From NCBI GenBank assembly GCA_963930645.1, contig OZ005650.1, positions 233,224,688 through 233,288,687 on the forward strand: a stretch of DNA of 64,000 nucleotides, in the 5' to 3' direction. Below are positions 36,336-46,009 of the stretch, piece by piece. Under the pieces are notes generated by a model. The model had not been told where the DNA came from, ran no database searches, and saw nothing but the letters and a program-made list of their open reading frames with translations. A program made the position numbers and the translations under genes. Origin of the DNA: Salticus scenicus. Taxonomy: Eukaryota > Arthropoda > Arachnida > Araneae > Salticidae. How positions within the stretch are numbered: position 1 is the first letter of the stretch; every line of letters starts with the position of its first letter.

Positions 36336-38078
36336 ATGGTTTCATTGGGGGATATTCCCAAGATCGGCGCTGCACTGAGGACTGAAAGTTATACTAAAAT
36401 TAAAATTCTGCATCGGTTTTTATTCGATGATAAAGGCGATCGCAGGAACAGATGCAGAATAAAAAATTTCACAGGATTCACTTTCGCCATTGGCGACGAG
36501 AAATACATTGAAAAACAAAAAATAATTGATGACAATTTTTCGTTGAATGAATTAATTATTATTTGTAATGTATTAAATGGCCCTTTTGATGGGAGCAAAA
36601 ATGAACTGAGAGATCGATTACTATTGCATTTGTGTGACACGGAGTTGTTAAAACAAGAAAGTTCAGAAAATAATTCAGATGAGGAAGATTCTCAAAATGA
36701 GTCGAGCATTGAAACAGAAAGTAGTGGCGATAATAACATTGAAAAAATCGTCTCTTCTGTGCAATGCCATATGTATAATAATAAGTGTTATGAAAATAAT
36801 GAAAATGGTAGTAATAATGTGAATTCTGGAACACATTGTGCAGTTTTTTCATTTAACAATTTTGAGAACAGTATCTCAAAATTTAGCGGCGAACCGCATG
36901 AAAATATTATTGAGTTTTGTAACGAATTTGAGGAATTGTCACTGATGTTTAATCTTAATGAACTACAAAAAATTGTTTTTTGTAAGAGATCATTGAGCGG
37001 AAACGCTCTTCTCTTTCTTAAGTCTGAAAAAGGACAATTAAATTATAAAAAATTAAAAAATGCACTTATTGAGGAATTTAAAACAGAAATAAATTCCGCC
37101 TCATTGCATGACATATTAAGTAAAAGGAAAATAAGAGGCGATGAGTCAGTTACAGAATATTTTTTCAAAATGCGTGAGCTGAGTAAAAACGGGCACATTG
37201 AAGATGCCGCGTTAATGCACTATGTGATCCAAGGGATAAATGATAAAAGTGAGAATAAAATTATGCTATATGGTGCTAAAAAAATGCGTGAATTCAAAGA
37301 AAAAATAAAATTATATGAAATGTATAAAAAAGATAATGAGAAAAATAAATTCAGATTTAACAAAGTAGATAATGCAAAACCGAAACACGTAGCCTATAAC
37401 GTACATGAAAAATTTAGTCCTAAAAATGAAGTAAATAATAAATTGTGTTATAATTGTGGTGAAAAAAACCACTTATCTAGAGATTGCCCTCATAAGGCCA
37501 AAGGCCTTAAATGTTTTTCCTGCAAGCAGTACGGGCATAAAAGTTCGGAGTGCCCACGTTCAAAACCAGAAGTTGAAACATTATGTATTGGCGTAAATCA
37601 AAATATGAGTAAAATTATACAAGTAAATGATATAAATTTTATTGGAATCATTGATACAGGAAGTGAAGCAACATTGTTGCGTAAAAGTGTTTTTGAAAAA
37701 TTAAATGTAAATAAATTAAATTTTATGAGTACTATTTTGAAGGGGATCGGGAAAAGTTCAATAAAGCCGTTAGGTTCATTGAATATCGATCTTAAAGTTG
37801 ATGATTTTGAAACCAGAACTGATGTTTATGTTGTACATGATGACGTGATCCCCTATGATGTAATCCTCGGTATGAATGTATTAATGTTAAGTGAAACAAC
37901 AATTAATGAAAAGGGTATTTTTGTGAAAAATAAGTGTAATTCTCTAGAGGTAAATTTAGTAAAAGTACTTCCAGTAAATACATATCAAAACGAAATTAAA
38001 TCGAATGTGGTTATTGATGCCCCTATTAACTTTGAGAACAAAAATTTTGAAAATTCCCCAGAAATAAATGAAACTTAG
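36336..38078 (+). CDS. gag-pro: Gag-protease polyprotein of an LTR retroelement
   Basis: This encodes a 580-residue structural polyprotein that would form virus-like particles around the element RNA. The ATG at 36336 (AAAATGGTT) is the first in a long open frame. Residues 68-100 fit the SAP DNA-binding pattern (SLNELIIIC...G.K.EL..RLL), followed by an acidic, Asn-rich linker (about 105-165). A retrotransposon capsid-like segment covers about 172-332, with two CCHC zinc knuckles at 371-384 (CYNCGEKNHLSRDC) and 393-406 (CFSCKQYGHKSSEC). An aspartic protease follows, with DTGSEATLL at 440 and the partner motif VILGMNVL at 509. The frame is intact and ends at a TAG after which the same frame stays open. 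Ty3/Gypsy-like by motif; reverse transcriptase is absent. Confidence 0.92.
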   Translation: MVSLGDIPKIGAALRTESYTKIKILHRFLFDDKGDRRNRCRIKNFTGFTFAIGDEKYIEKQKIIDDNFSLNELIIICNVLNGPFDGSKNELRDRLLLHLCDTELLKQESSENNSDEEDSQNESSIETESSGDNNIEKIVSSVQCHMYNNKCYENNENGSNNVNSGTHCAVFSFNNFENSISKFSGEPHENIIEFCNEFEELSLMFNLNELQKIVFCKRSLSGNALLFLKSEKGQLNYKKLKNALIEEFKTEINSASLHDILSKRKIRGDESVTEYFFKMRELSKNGHIEDAALMHYVIQGINDKSENKIMLYGAKKMREFKEKIKLYEMYKKDNEKNKFRFNKVDNAKPKHVAYNVHEKFSPKNEVNNKLCYNCGEKNHLSRDCPHKAKGLKCFSCKQYGHKSSECPRSKPEVETLCIGVNQNMSKIIQVNDINFIGIIDTGSEATLLRKSVFEKLNVNKLNFMSTILKGIGKSSIKPLGSLNIDLKVDDFETRTDVYVVHDDVIPYDVILGMNVLMLSETTINEKGIFVKNKCNSLEVNLVKVLPVNTYQNEIKSNVVIDAPINFENKNFENSPEINET

Positions 38079-38528
38079 AATTATGCTAAAAAATGTGAAA
38101 ATATAACCCCTCACCCTGTTATGCTATCAAAAAAATCATTAGAATCTCCCGAAAAAGCCGTAGGTGAAAATGACGATGAAAACGAAAGTGACGAAAATGA
38201 TGACGATAAGATGCTTTCAGGGGACGATATTAGTGTAAATAATGACAGTGAGGAAGAAGAGGAGTCTCGACGACAGAAACAGAGTCAGACGAGCATTTTC
38301 CAGATAGATGATGATGGTGATGAAGAGGAGGAGCCGCGCCGAAAGGGACGAAGTCAGACGAATGTTTCCAGAATGAAGTCGCTAAATCCTGAAAACACTT
38401 ATTCGAAGAAAGATGAAAAACAGGCCCTAGTTAAAAAAATTTCACAGTTAGCCGAAGAGTTGGAAAAGTTGACAAAAATTCCAAACTCCTTAAAAGGAAG
38501 AAATCCAGAGAAAAGCCATCTAAAATAA
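38079..38528 (+). CDS. Acidic low-complexity region, in frame with gag after one TAG
   Basis: This frame is the direct continuation of the gag-protease frame beyond its TAG at 38076-38078; an internal ATG at 38121 could also start it. The roughly 150 residues are dominated by Asp/Glu clusters. Two related blocks each have an acidic run, then paired Arg and a SQT serine-rich part (EEEEESRRQKQSQT and EEEEPRRKGRSQT). A Lys/Glu helix-like segment follows. Alternating acidic and basic blocks ahead of an RRM recall the N-terminus of nucleolin. It probably forms one protein with the RRM region downstream, which is now one base out of frame. Function within the element is unknown. Confidence 0.6.
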   Translation, partial: NYAKKCENITPHPVMLSKKSLESPEKAVGENDDENESDENDDDKMLSGDDISVNNDSEEEEESRRQKQSQTSIFQIDDDGDEEEEPRRKGRSQTNVSRMKSLNPENTYSKKDEKQALVKKISQLAEELEKLTKIPNSLKGRNPEKSHLK

Positions 38529-39091
38529 ATTCCATTGAGTGTAAAAGACTAAATATCCCAAAAGAAAAGACTGCCAGTGTAAATTTGAGAAAGTTATTCA
38601 TCCCATCACTTCCATTGACGACCACGATTGGTGAAATAGCCATATTATTTCCCAAAGCAGTACAAATAAAATTAGAAGTTTTCCCTACATATAAGACTGC
38701 CATTATAGACTTTTCGACTGAACTTGATGCAACAGAAGCCTTAAAAGGCATTATAACTGAAAATGATCGATTAGAGGGTCTCGAGTTCGAGTCCCAAAAT
38801 AATTTTGAACCCCAAAGTAAAGATTTGAGTACACATGATAAAAAACATTCTTCTAGAGTTAAAAATAAAAATAAAATAAAATGTAAGTTGAGTAGACATC
38901 CACCAAAAACTCATGCCATGGGCGGCCAAGTAGCCGTAAACCCAAAATTGACTTCCTTTTGTAACTTTATAACAGCAAAAATGAAAAATGATAATATTGA
39001 AAATATTGATAAAAAATATAGAAATGGATGCCATGAAGGCTCCTATTACACATCTGCAAAAGCTGAATTCCTCAAATGGGGAATAACTTAA
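38435..39091 (+). CDS. RRM domain region, nucleolin-like, cargo of the LTR element
   Basis: The frame is open from 38435, overlapping the acidic frame by about 90 bp in the -1 register. It has no ATG before the domain, so a frameshift (programmed or mutational) is implied. After a basic stretch comes an RRM-like fold pattern. RNP2-like LFIPSLP is at about 38594, then an FPKAVQIKLEV strand typical of nucleolin RRMs, RNP1-like KTAIIDFS and DATEALKGI. The segment ends with a basic tail and about 60 unrecognised residues, with a poly(A)-like run straight after the TAA. An RRM binds RNA; here it could bind element RNA or be a host-gene fragment. Homology is judged by eye. Confidence 0.6.
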   Translation, partial: KNFTVSRRVGKVDKNSKLLKRKKSREKPSKINSIECKRLNIPKEKTASVNLRKLFIPSLPLTTTIGEIAILFPKAVQIKLEVFPTYKTAIIDFSTELDATEALKGIITENDRLEGLEFESQNNFEPQSKDLSTHDKKHSSRVKNKNKIKCKLSRHPPKTHAMGGQVAVNPKLTSFCNFITAKMKNDNIENIDKKYRNGCHEGSYYTSAKAEFLKWGIT

Positions 39092-39149
39092 AAAAAAAAA
39101 GAAAAAATATGTCAAATTTGAAATGTATTGTAAATAAGTATGTTATTAT

Positions 39150-39226
39150 TTTGTGTTTTTTTTTTTTTTTTTTTTTTTTCAGTGTGATCGCCTGGAGGTC
39201 CAGCCGATACAGGATGGCCGAAAATA
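39150..39226 (+). promoter_or_regulatory. Pre-LTR segment with T run and acceptor-like CAG
   Basis: A T run at about 39156-39179 ends in CAG at 39180-39182, an acceptor-like arrangement. The expected polypurine tract next to the 3' LTR is weak (only GGCCGAAAATA), which is unusual for an otherwise recent element. Confidence 0.35.
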
Positions 39227-39715
39227 TAGTGGATCGACATCCGGCATCCTGTTTCTTCCCCCCAACCTCGCTTGCTGCAACTGCGGAATCCAGGACCACG
39301 TGATCTGGGTTTTGTTTTGCCGCACTCAGAATACTAGAGGAAGTGTGTGTTCATGACGTGAACGATGCTACTTCCTGCCCGGGCTCATGCTAAGAGCGCT
39401 GAAGAAATAGAGTTCAGTTTTCAACGAGTCTTTGATGGAGCTGTGTGCTCGATGGACGTAATGTCTGTATTTTGATTGCTTTGATTATCTCACGCTTGAC
39501 GATTTTAGTGAAATGCCAGACAATTTCCTTATGTGACGAATCATAATTAATTTGACGACTTATTGACTGCTGAACTTACTTTGATAATTGATTTTAAATG
39601 CTCATTAGCTTCTATGTAAATAATTGTAAATATTTTAATTCTTTATTAAAAGTTAAGTAAATAATAGAATTAGTATTCTTAAAGTAATTAAACGCCCACA
39701 ACCCACCTGATACTA
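39227..39715 (+). repeat. 3' LTR, 489 bp
   Basis: It repeats the 5' LTR from TAGTGGATCGACATCC to CACCTGATACTA, with 16 extra bases after ACGCTTGAC and about six substitutions (for example TGCCCGGG for TGCACGGG). No canonical AATAAA is obvious; CTTTATTAAAAG lies in the 3' third. Confidence 0.85.
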
Positions 39716-39981
39716 TATATATGTATACATACATACATAAAACTAAACTAAAAGAATGAAATATATATTAAATATAGATTAAATATAAATATAGTAAACA
39801 TAAATATTTTAAACTAATATTAACTCTTTATCGTTGAAATGGAAAAGGAATTCACAACTTCTTAAGTATCTTAAAAAATATTACCTTTTATAATAAAAAC
39901 CATAATCTCTAATGAATTACTCTTTAAGCTGCATAATCCGTTTTCAGAATCTTTTGAAGCGTTTCTAAGTAAGTATATATA
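39716..39981. other. A/T-rich spacer with no gene
   Basis: It holds a short TATG/TACA-rich microsatellite next to the LTR and otherwise A/T-rich DNA. The minus-strand frame at 39871-40203 crosses into a mariner end and is not a gene. Confidence 0.5.
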
Positions 39982-40745
39982 CCGGGTGATCCAAAAGTCA
40001 GGACAAATTTTAAAAATGAATAATTCGAAAACGAATAGAGATACAAAGATACGGTTTGCACCAAACGGATTTAAAAGAAGCCGGGTTTTGTGTGGCAACG
40101 AAAAAAAAAACAGTTTTGTTGGCGACCAACAGATGGCGCTGTCGGATATCTGATGTAGGTTATGCAAAGCAACAAACGATATAAAAAGGAGCAACTGCAG
40201 CAAGTAATAGTAGTCGAAGCTTACATGCGTCGAAATATCGCATTCTCAGTCGCTACTTTAATCACGCATGGCCTTCAAGATCTCCCGATCTGACACCCTG
40301 TGACTTTTGGCTGTGGGGATTCTTGAAGGCAAAAGTGTACCTCGACTAACCGGAATCACTAGCAGCACTGAAAGATGCCATCTGCTAAAATGTGTCTGCC
40401 ATAACGCAAGAAATGCTACTAAATCCTGTGAACGGTGTGGTGAATCGTCTCAAAACTGTACTTCTGAATGATGGGCAGCACATTGAGCATTTACTGTAGT
40501 AGTACTAATTAACTGTAATTAAGCTGACTTGTAAGTTGTCAACACTCTTTACATTTGTAAATCATCTTTTGGTGAAATAAAACACTATAGCGCAATCTGT
40601 TGGTCGCCAACAGAACTAATTTTTCTTTCGTTGCCACACAAAACCCGGTTTCTTTCTCATCCGTTTGGTGCAAATCGTATCTTTGTATCTTGACTCGTTT
40701 TCGAATTATTCATTTTTAAAGTTTGTCCTGAATTTTGGATCACCC

Positions 40746-40747
<2 letters not shown>
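39982..40747. mobile_element. Internally deleted mariner-type element, 766 bp
   Basis: CCGGGTGATCCAAAAGTCAG at the left is matched in reverse by AATTTTGGATCACCCGG at the right. The inverted repeats continue for roughly 200 bp through GTTGCCACACAAAACCCGG and GTTGGCGACCAACAGA. TA-rich flanks fit TA target duplication. Inside is only the C-terminal piece of a transposase (40269-40499), so it is a deletion derivative moved by a related enzyme. Confidence 0.8.
40269..40499 (+). pseudogene. C-terminal fragment of a mariner-group transposase
   Basis: The frame begins WPSRSPDLTPCDFWLWGF, the block carrying the third catalytic acidic residue (SPDLTPCD). It continues through a LAALKDAI segment to a typical C-terminus and stop at 40497. 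Two in-frame stops interrupt it. Everything upstream, including the helix-turn-helix and the first two catalytic residues, has been deleted. Confidence 0.75.
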
Positions 40748-40779
<32 letters not shown>

Positions 40780-41379
40780 CTTAAAAGTACTTATTTCATA
40801 AACTTATTTCATGGAACTAAAAAATAATAACATATATCTATTTTTTTACTATTAAATTATCTTAAAACTTATTGCACGATTAAATAATGAATTTTTTTTA
40901 TATTGTTAACCTAAACTTGCACTTTTTTTTCTTATTTAAAAAGAAAAGAAAAGCTCTAAAGCTTTTTCATTCTTTTAAATATTACTTCGAGTTTTGCAGT
41001 TGCTTTAAAACGTATTTAATTTATGTTTATTTAAAGAGTTTTTTAGTACGTTCTTTTTAAAACAGTTATTATTTTCATTCAATGAACTTTTGAAAATTAT
41101 GATGCTTATTTATTTTTATTTTTTTTAATCGCATTATACCAATTTATTAGAATATGATTATTCTAATACATGTTGTCTAAATATAAAAATAAAAAATGCA
41201 AAAATAAAAAATGTAAGTGATCTTCCTAATAAAGATTATTTTTTTCTATTAATTATAAAAATTACTAAAATAATAATTAAGTAAGTATAGTGTATTTAAA
41301 TAATATTAAATAATTGAGGATAGAAGGCCCCAAGTTTTAAATACTACATTTTTGATTGTTCGAAATTTAAGCTATTTTT

Positions 41380-41420
<41 letters not shown>

Positions 41421-41984
41421 TTTTCTGAATACACAATAAATTTTTATTTAGATTTCAAAATATGATTTTGGGTTTTTATTTTTATATTTTGATGAAAATT
41501 TCCACGCTTTAAAACACTCTCTAAGCTAAAATAATTATAATTAATTTCATAATTAGATATCAATATTTTAGATTTATAATTATATTTGATTTCGGCGTAT
41601 CATCTTATGTAGTAGTTCAAATACACAAGAAGTTTACTAAAGCGATAGAACTGGAATTTATTTCAAGAGGTATTGAACTACTAGTGTGTGATTGGACATT
41701 CATTCAATTACATCACTAATTAGAATTACAACTGTTATGATAGTTATTATAATATATAACTGATCTTAATAGTATAGTTATAATTATATCAATATACTAT
41801 AACTATCACATGTTGTATAATTTAAAATGCGTAGAAATTTCATAGAAAAACTTTCAGCAGAGCTTTAAAATTTTAGATTTGTCTAAGAAAGATCTGAAAT
41901 TTGCGAAATACTTGCATTGTAAATCATTAGGAACAATTGATTATTGTACAAAAATCAATAGACATAATTAAAACCCGAAAAAAT
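40748..41984. other. A/T-rich stretch with no gene seen
   Basis: There is a TA run at 40748-40776, a 34-base A run at about 41383-41417 and an imperfect A/T hairpin near 41735-41815. No reading frame of note. Confidence 0.5.
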
Positions 41985-42060
41985 ACTACGTCAGAAACGC
42001 CAAAGAAAAATATTTGAGATGCATCTCAAATATTTTTCTTTGGTGTTTCTGACGTAGTAG
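41985..42060. repeat. 76-bp palindrome without spacer
   Basis: TACTACGTCAGAAACGCC and onward through TTTGAGATG meets its own reverse complement starting CATCTCAAA at the centre (42022/42023). The 38-bp arms have one mismatch (ACGCC against GGTGT). There is no loop. Possible origins are a minimal foldback transposon, an inverted duplication or an assembly or cloning fold-back. Confidence 0.85.
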
Positions 42061-43030
42061 TTTATTCGGCGCCAGATCTGTGACAGGTTCTCATTGCACA
42101 AGACTGACCATCAGCCCTCCCGGGGCGATTGTTGGATGATGCTCCGTAGGTTTTACATTGAGAGTTTCGCATATGTCGAAAAAAGCATTTTTATCTCTTG
42201 ATATTAAGTAAATTTGATTTTTTTTTTTCTTTCAGAAATACATTAAGAAAGATTATTTGTGAAATATCAAAACAGATTTTACTGAATAATGTTTCGACAT
42301 CTTTTCTTAGAGAAAGCTAAAAGCTTTATAAGTGTGTATCTCTGTGTCTATTATGTGTAAGAGTATTTACTAAGAAATATATAAATTGTTTCTTATTTAT
42401 TACGTCTGACTAATTACGAATTAATGTTTAATTTTCTTCAATAAAATTAATAGTTATTTAATATTTTGAAAATAAACATAAAAATAAAATAACTAAAAAT
42501 TAATTCCTTAGTTTCTTCTTTTCTTTTCTTTTTTTGAAAATATTGAGTTTTAAAAGTATTAAAATTTATAAATCTATTTAAATATTTTGCAAAACTGTTC
42601 CTTTTTAATTGTTTGTTAAAACATTTATTTTGTGTGGGGGGGGGGCATATTATTTCCCCCCTAGAAATGTTTACATAGAGTGTGAATTAAATCTGGTGAT
42701 ACCTAAAATTAGAAAAATAATGATGATACGATTTTAGATTAAATTATATGGTTTGTCACTCACACGACTTTTTGTTACACTGCATTTCAATGTTACAAAG
42801 GCAGATCGCATATTAAGTCTTAAGTTCAGTAAGGTAAAATAATATAGTTCAATGTACTTTAAATTACAATTCAATGTGCAATTTTGAAACCAATGAAAGA
42901 ACTGTACAAAGGCGTAAAATGGAAAGAGAAAAGAATGAAAAACATTTTCCGAAGATTTAAACGGAAAATATTATAAATAAACAAATACAAAAGGCACAGC
43001 TTTAGTATGGGATCCCCATGGCGTCTTAAA

Positions 43031-43070
<40 letters not shown>

Positions 43071-43655
43071 TGTTTTATGATAAATCTAAATTACTGAAAT
43101 CCAAAGTATAATTATTTACAACATAAATGAACCTCATAAGTTAGACAATAAAAACGAAACATTTTGTTTTACTGTACGTAAGAAAAGTACTACTTAATTA
43201 AAATAAAATTTTATGCTATTGCCAAATATCTCTATCAAAAAAATTATCCACACTACAATTACTGATTTAAAAAAATGCACCAAATTTTGTAGTGTAACTA
43301 TTTTTTCCCTCTAGTTTTTATTATTACTAGTATCGCCCTGTTGTCGAAACTCGACTAGTTTATATATATATATATGAGAATTTGAATAACAAATATAGAA
43401 ATGCAACATTTTTTTAATGATATTCGCAGGAAATAAATCTATACTTAAAAATAAATAAATAAATAAAAAGCATTATTAGCATTTTTATTAACATAATGAT
43501 TCATATCCGTATGAACTTCTCTATCTATTTAACTCAATTTGCCTCAAGGTTTTTGTCTGGGTATTTCGACATCAAAGAACACTTTTAATATCGAAACAAT
43601 ATGTCTACGTCTACAGTTTAAAAATAAGTGGCATTATACTCACTTAAGTTGCTAG
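42061..43655. other. No gene; inverted family C fragment
   Basis: TTTGTCACTCACACGACTTT near 42752 is the inverted 3' part of family C. Also present are a nine-base G run near 42637, an A run at about 43041-43069 and a TA run at about 43362. The less A/T-rich segment 42066-42180 (GGCGCCAGATCTGTGACAGG) is not recognised. Confidence 0.45.
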
Positions 43656-43659
43656 ACAG

Positions 43660-44320
43660 CTAAAAATAAATACGGTAAAATAAAGCCACAAAAATAGGCT
43701 GGAACACATGTGGACCTATCAAGCGATCGCCAACCATTCCAAGCCAAACATTGAAGCTGAATCGCGTCTGGAACGATGAGTTTTGTGTTACAAATGGATT
43801 TTGTTGAGCGTAATGATGCCAGTTATGTAAATTTAACATGCCATCCCGAGTGAAAAGTGACTTATCTGTTCACAGTATCGTTCTAAGGAAATGGTGTTCC
43901 TCAATATATCGCTCCAAAAAATGTTACCCGCTTTTGGAAATCTGACTGGCGTAATTCTTGTACCGGTGTGAAGTGGTTTGAATGATACTGGTTTTTGCGC
44001 AAAACATTCATCACTTTACTTTGGGAGATTCCACCTTCTCTCGCAAGTATGCGTGGACCCATATTTGGATTTTCCTCCACTCGGTTGAGTACGGACTCCT
44101 CAGCGGTGGCGGAGCGGCGACCATGGCCCCTTTCGTACACCCTACCGAAAGACCCACTCTCCCTAATCCTTCGATGAATTGCGGGAAATACAGAACGGTT
44201 GGGCGCACGACGATGTGGATAACGTAGACAGTACTCTTCTTCGGCTCTCCGAGAGTTACCATCGCAAAATCCATACACAAAATGCATATCCGCGTACTCT
44301 TCATTTGTAAAACTAGGCAT
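43660..44320 (-). pseudogene. Mariner-group transposase, N-terminal half
   Basis: From the ATG at 44320 the minus strand encodes 139 uninterrupted residues of the helix-turn-helix region typical of this transposase group (the DUF4817 type). They read MPSFTNEEYADMHFVYGFC, then YPHRRAPNRSVF, RRIRESGSF, VEENPNMGPRILAREGGISQ and a NQYHSNHFTPVQEL linker. After a stop and frame changes, 43900-43675 still shows TDKSLFTRDG (first catalytic aspartate) and a FSFNVWLGMVGDRLIGPH-like block. The second and third catalytic residues are absent, so it is inactive. Confidence 0.8.
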
Positions 44321-45285
44321 ATCTGTTTACAGGTTGGAAAGTATGACAATTTGATCCCTGTGATGACTTCAATTGAAAATAAAAGTCAGAAGGGTAAACA
44401 AAAAGGGATAAAATTTCAATTTTAATTTACAAAAGCAGAAGTAAAAAAGTGCAATGGAATAAGAACCAACTTGGTTAATTCGTACCAATGTACGAAAACA
44501 TACTAAGCATGAACTAAGAGAGAGCAAGTAGATGTGACAGCAGAGTGAAAAGAATCGGCCGAGCTCAGGCAAAGTCTTGAAAATGCTAAAGCAAGAAGCA
44601 GCATAAAACATAAGAGAAGCTGACGAGCTAAGGAGCTGTTACAGATTGGCTCGCCTTTTGTACCCGCGAGTGGGATGCGCACGCAGAAAGGTTGGAATAC
44701 ATCTGTGTATCACTAAGAGTCCATATGCAGATAGTCACGAATTTGCATACGTTCCATTTACTCACCATCGTTTCGTTTGCCGAATTTTAACGAACGTCGT
44801 TTTCAGTGATGTATTGCAAACAAAAGGCTAAATTTCTCCTGAACCGGAACACCGATATGGTTTATTGTGGGTTTATTCTAAAGCTTGTGGAATGGAGAAG
44901 TTTTTGGTAAATTTGACCGATTGTAGCTTGAACGGTGTTTGCAGAAATACCGGTTAAAGAATTTGGCGACAACTCGATTTTAAACTTCGCCAATGTTTTA
45001 GCGCTTGTAGCTCGCCGTCAAATTAAGTTATCCTGATGTAAATGATGTCACCCGATAGTATTTTTTCTGCTCTTTTCAAATATGGGCTTATTTTGCATGA
45101 AAGTCTTTCAGAAAGCTCACAAATTTAGGTTTTTTCAGACGGGATGGAAAGAAACAGATTTTTCTTCTATCTACCATAACACGGAAACGGTTAGAGATAG
45201 GACAGGGTTTCTATGGTGTTTTATGCTCCCCATGGGCTGTTCTATCACCTCCTTTCGTTTGGCAGATTATTTCAAACTCACCCTG
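43660..45285 (-). mobile_element. Truncated mariner-group element, minus strand
   Basis: The outer end, read on the minus strand from 45285, is CAGGGTGAGTTTGAAATAAT next to a TA run, matching the CAGGGTG-type ends of mariner-group elements (compare 47453). The transposase start lies about 965 bp inside, an unusually long leader that may contain other DNA. Coding homology fades near 43660 and no opposite terminus was found, so the element is truncated. Confidence 0.65.
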
Positions 45286-45357
45286 TATATATATATATAT
45301 ATATATAGCGTTGTGTATTGCATTGTTTCACTATTTGGATTTTTATTTTCTTTTTAT

Positions 45358-45990
45358 TTTCTCGTACCCATATGTATGGCAGAGAAAGTATTGTTTTGGG
45401 GTGAAATTTTCGAAATTGATTTTTTTGTCATATTTACACGTTTTGAGGTCTCCTGAATCAGAAAATCAAGTTTTTAGTGGCTGGTCTGTGTGTGTCTATC
45501 TGTTTGTATGTTATCAGCATATCTCAAGAACAAATAATATCAGAAAGTCCAAACTTGGTATTCCAAATGTGTATCATATAGGGATGCTACAGTAAGCGTT
45601 TCGTTGAGACCAAGGAAATAGTTCGTATACAAGGACATCCAAGAGAATTCAAGTGCATTATGTCTATCGGGAAAATTCTGGTAAGTACAATGTAAGATCT
45701 ACAGGCCGACGAAACGAAACGGAATGAACAAAATTATTATATTACATTCATAAGAACATGTTTTGTGTAGATTGTGGTATGGAAATCATTCATCATTCGT
45801 TTAGAGTGCTACCCAAAGTATTTGGACATATTGGAGCTATACTTAGAATTTGCAGGAATCTTAATTCCTTTTGTGTTATTTATTATAGACAATATACAGC
45901 GCTGCCCAGAGTTAAGCAAAACTTTTTTTTTCTATTGAATGTAATTGATAGATGTGCTTTGTAAAGTTTACTATGTCGACGAATGCTACA
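45358..45990 (+). repeat. Family A dispersed repeat, copy 4
   Basis: TTTCTCGTACCCATATGTAT, GAGAAAGTATTGTTTTGGGG, ACACGTTTTGAGGTCTCCTG, a short GTGTGT stretch and CATATAGGGATGCTACAGTA follow the order of 1861-2575 without its long microsatellite. Modules with ACAAGGACATCCAAGAG (45630), GTGCTACCCAAAGTATTTGG (about 45808) and ACAGCGCTGCCCAGAG (about 45896) follow. Open frames are by-products of the repeat. Confidence 0.75.
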
Positions 45991-46009
45991 AAATTAATTT
46001 TTCATACCC

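Larger units (their letters stand above)
35428..39715 (+). mobile_element. Young LTR retroelement, gag-protease plus RRM cargo, no pol
   Basis: Two direct terminal repeats (35428-35900 and 39227-39715) enclose a gag-protease gene, an acidic reading frame and an RRM-encoding frame. No reverse transcriptase, RNase H or integrase lies between them. Apart from one 16-bp indel, the LTRs differ at only about six positions over roughly 470 bp, so insertion was recent. The TATA-rich flanks are consistent with a 4-bp TATA duplication but cannot prove it. Zinc knuckles plus aspartic protease place the gag in the Ty3/Gypsy-like group. It must depend on enzymes from a related element. Such elements (TR-GAG or LARD types) are known; a cargo RRM is unusual. 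Confidence 0.85.

Noticed and set aside
44646..44831. Frame of 61 codons upstream of the mariner transposase
   Set aside because: It lies in the leader of the minus-strand mariner element and has no motif.
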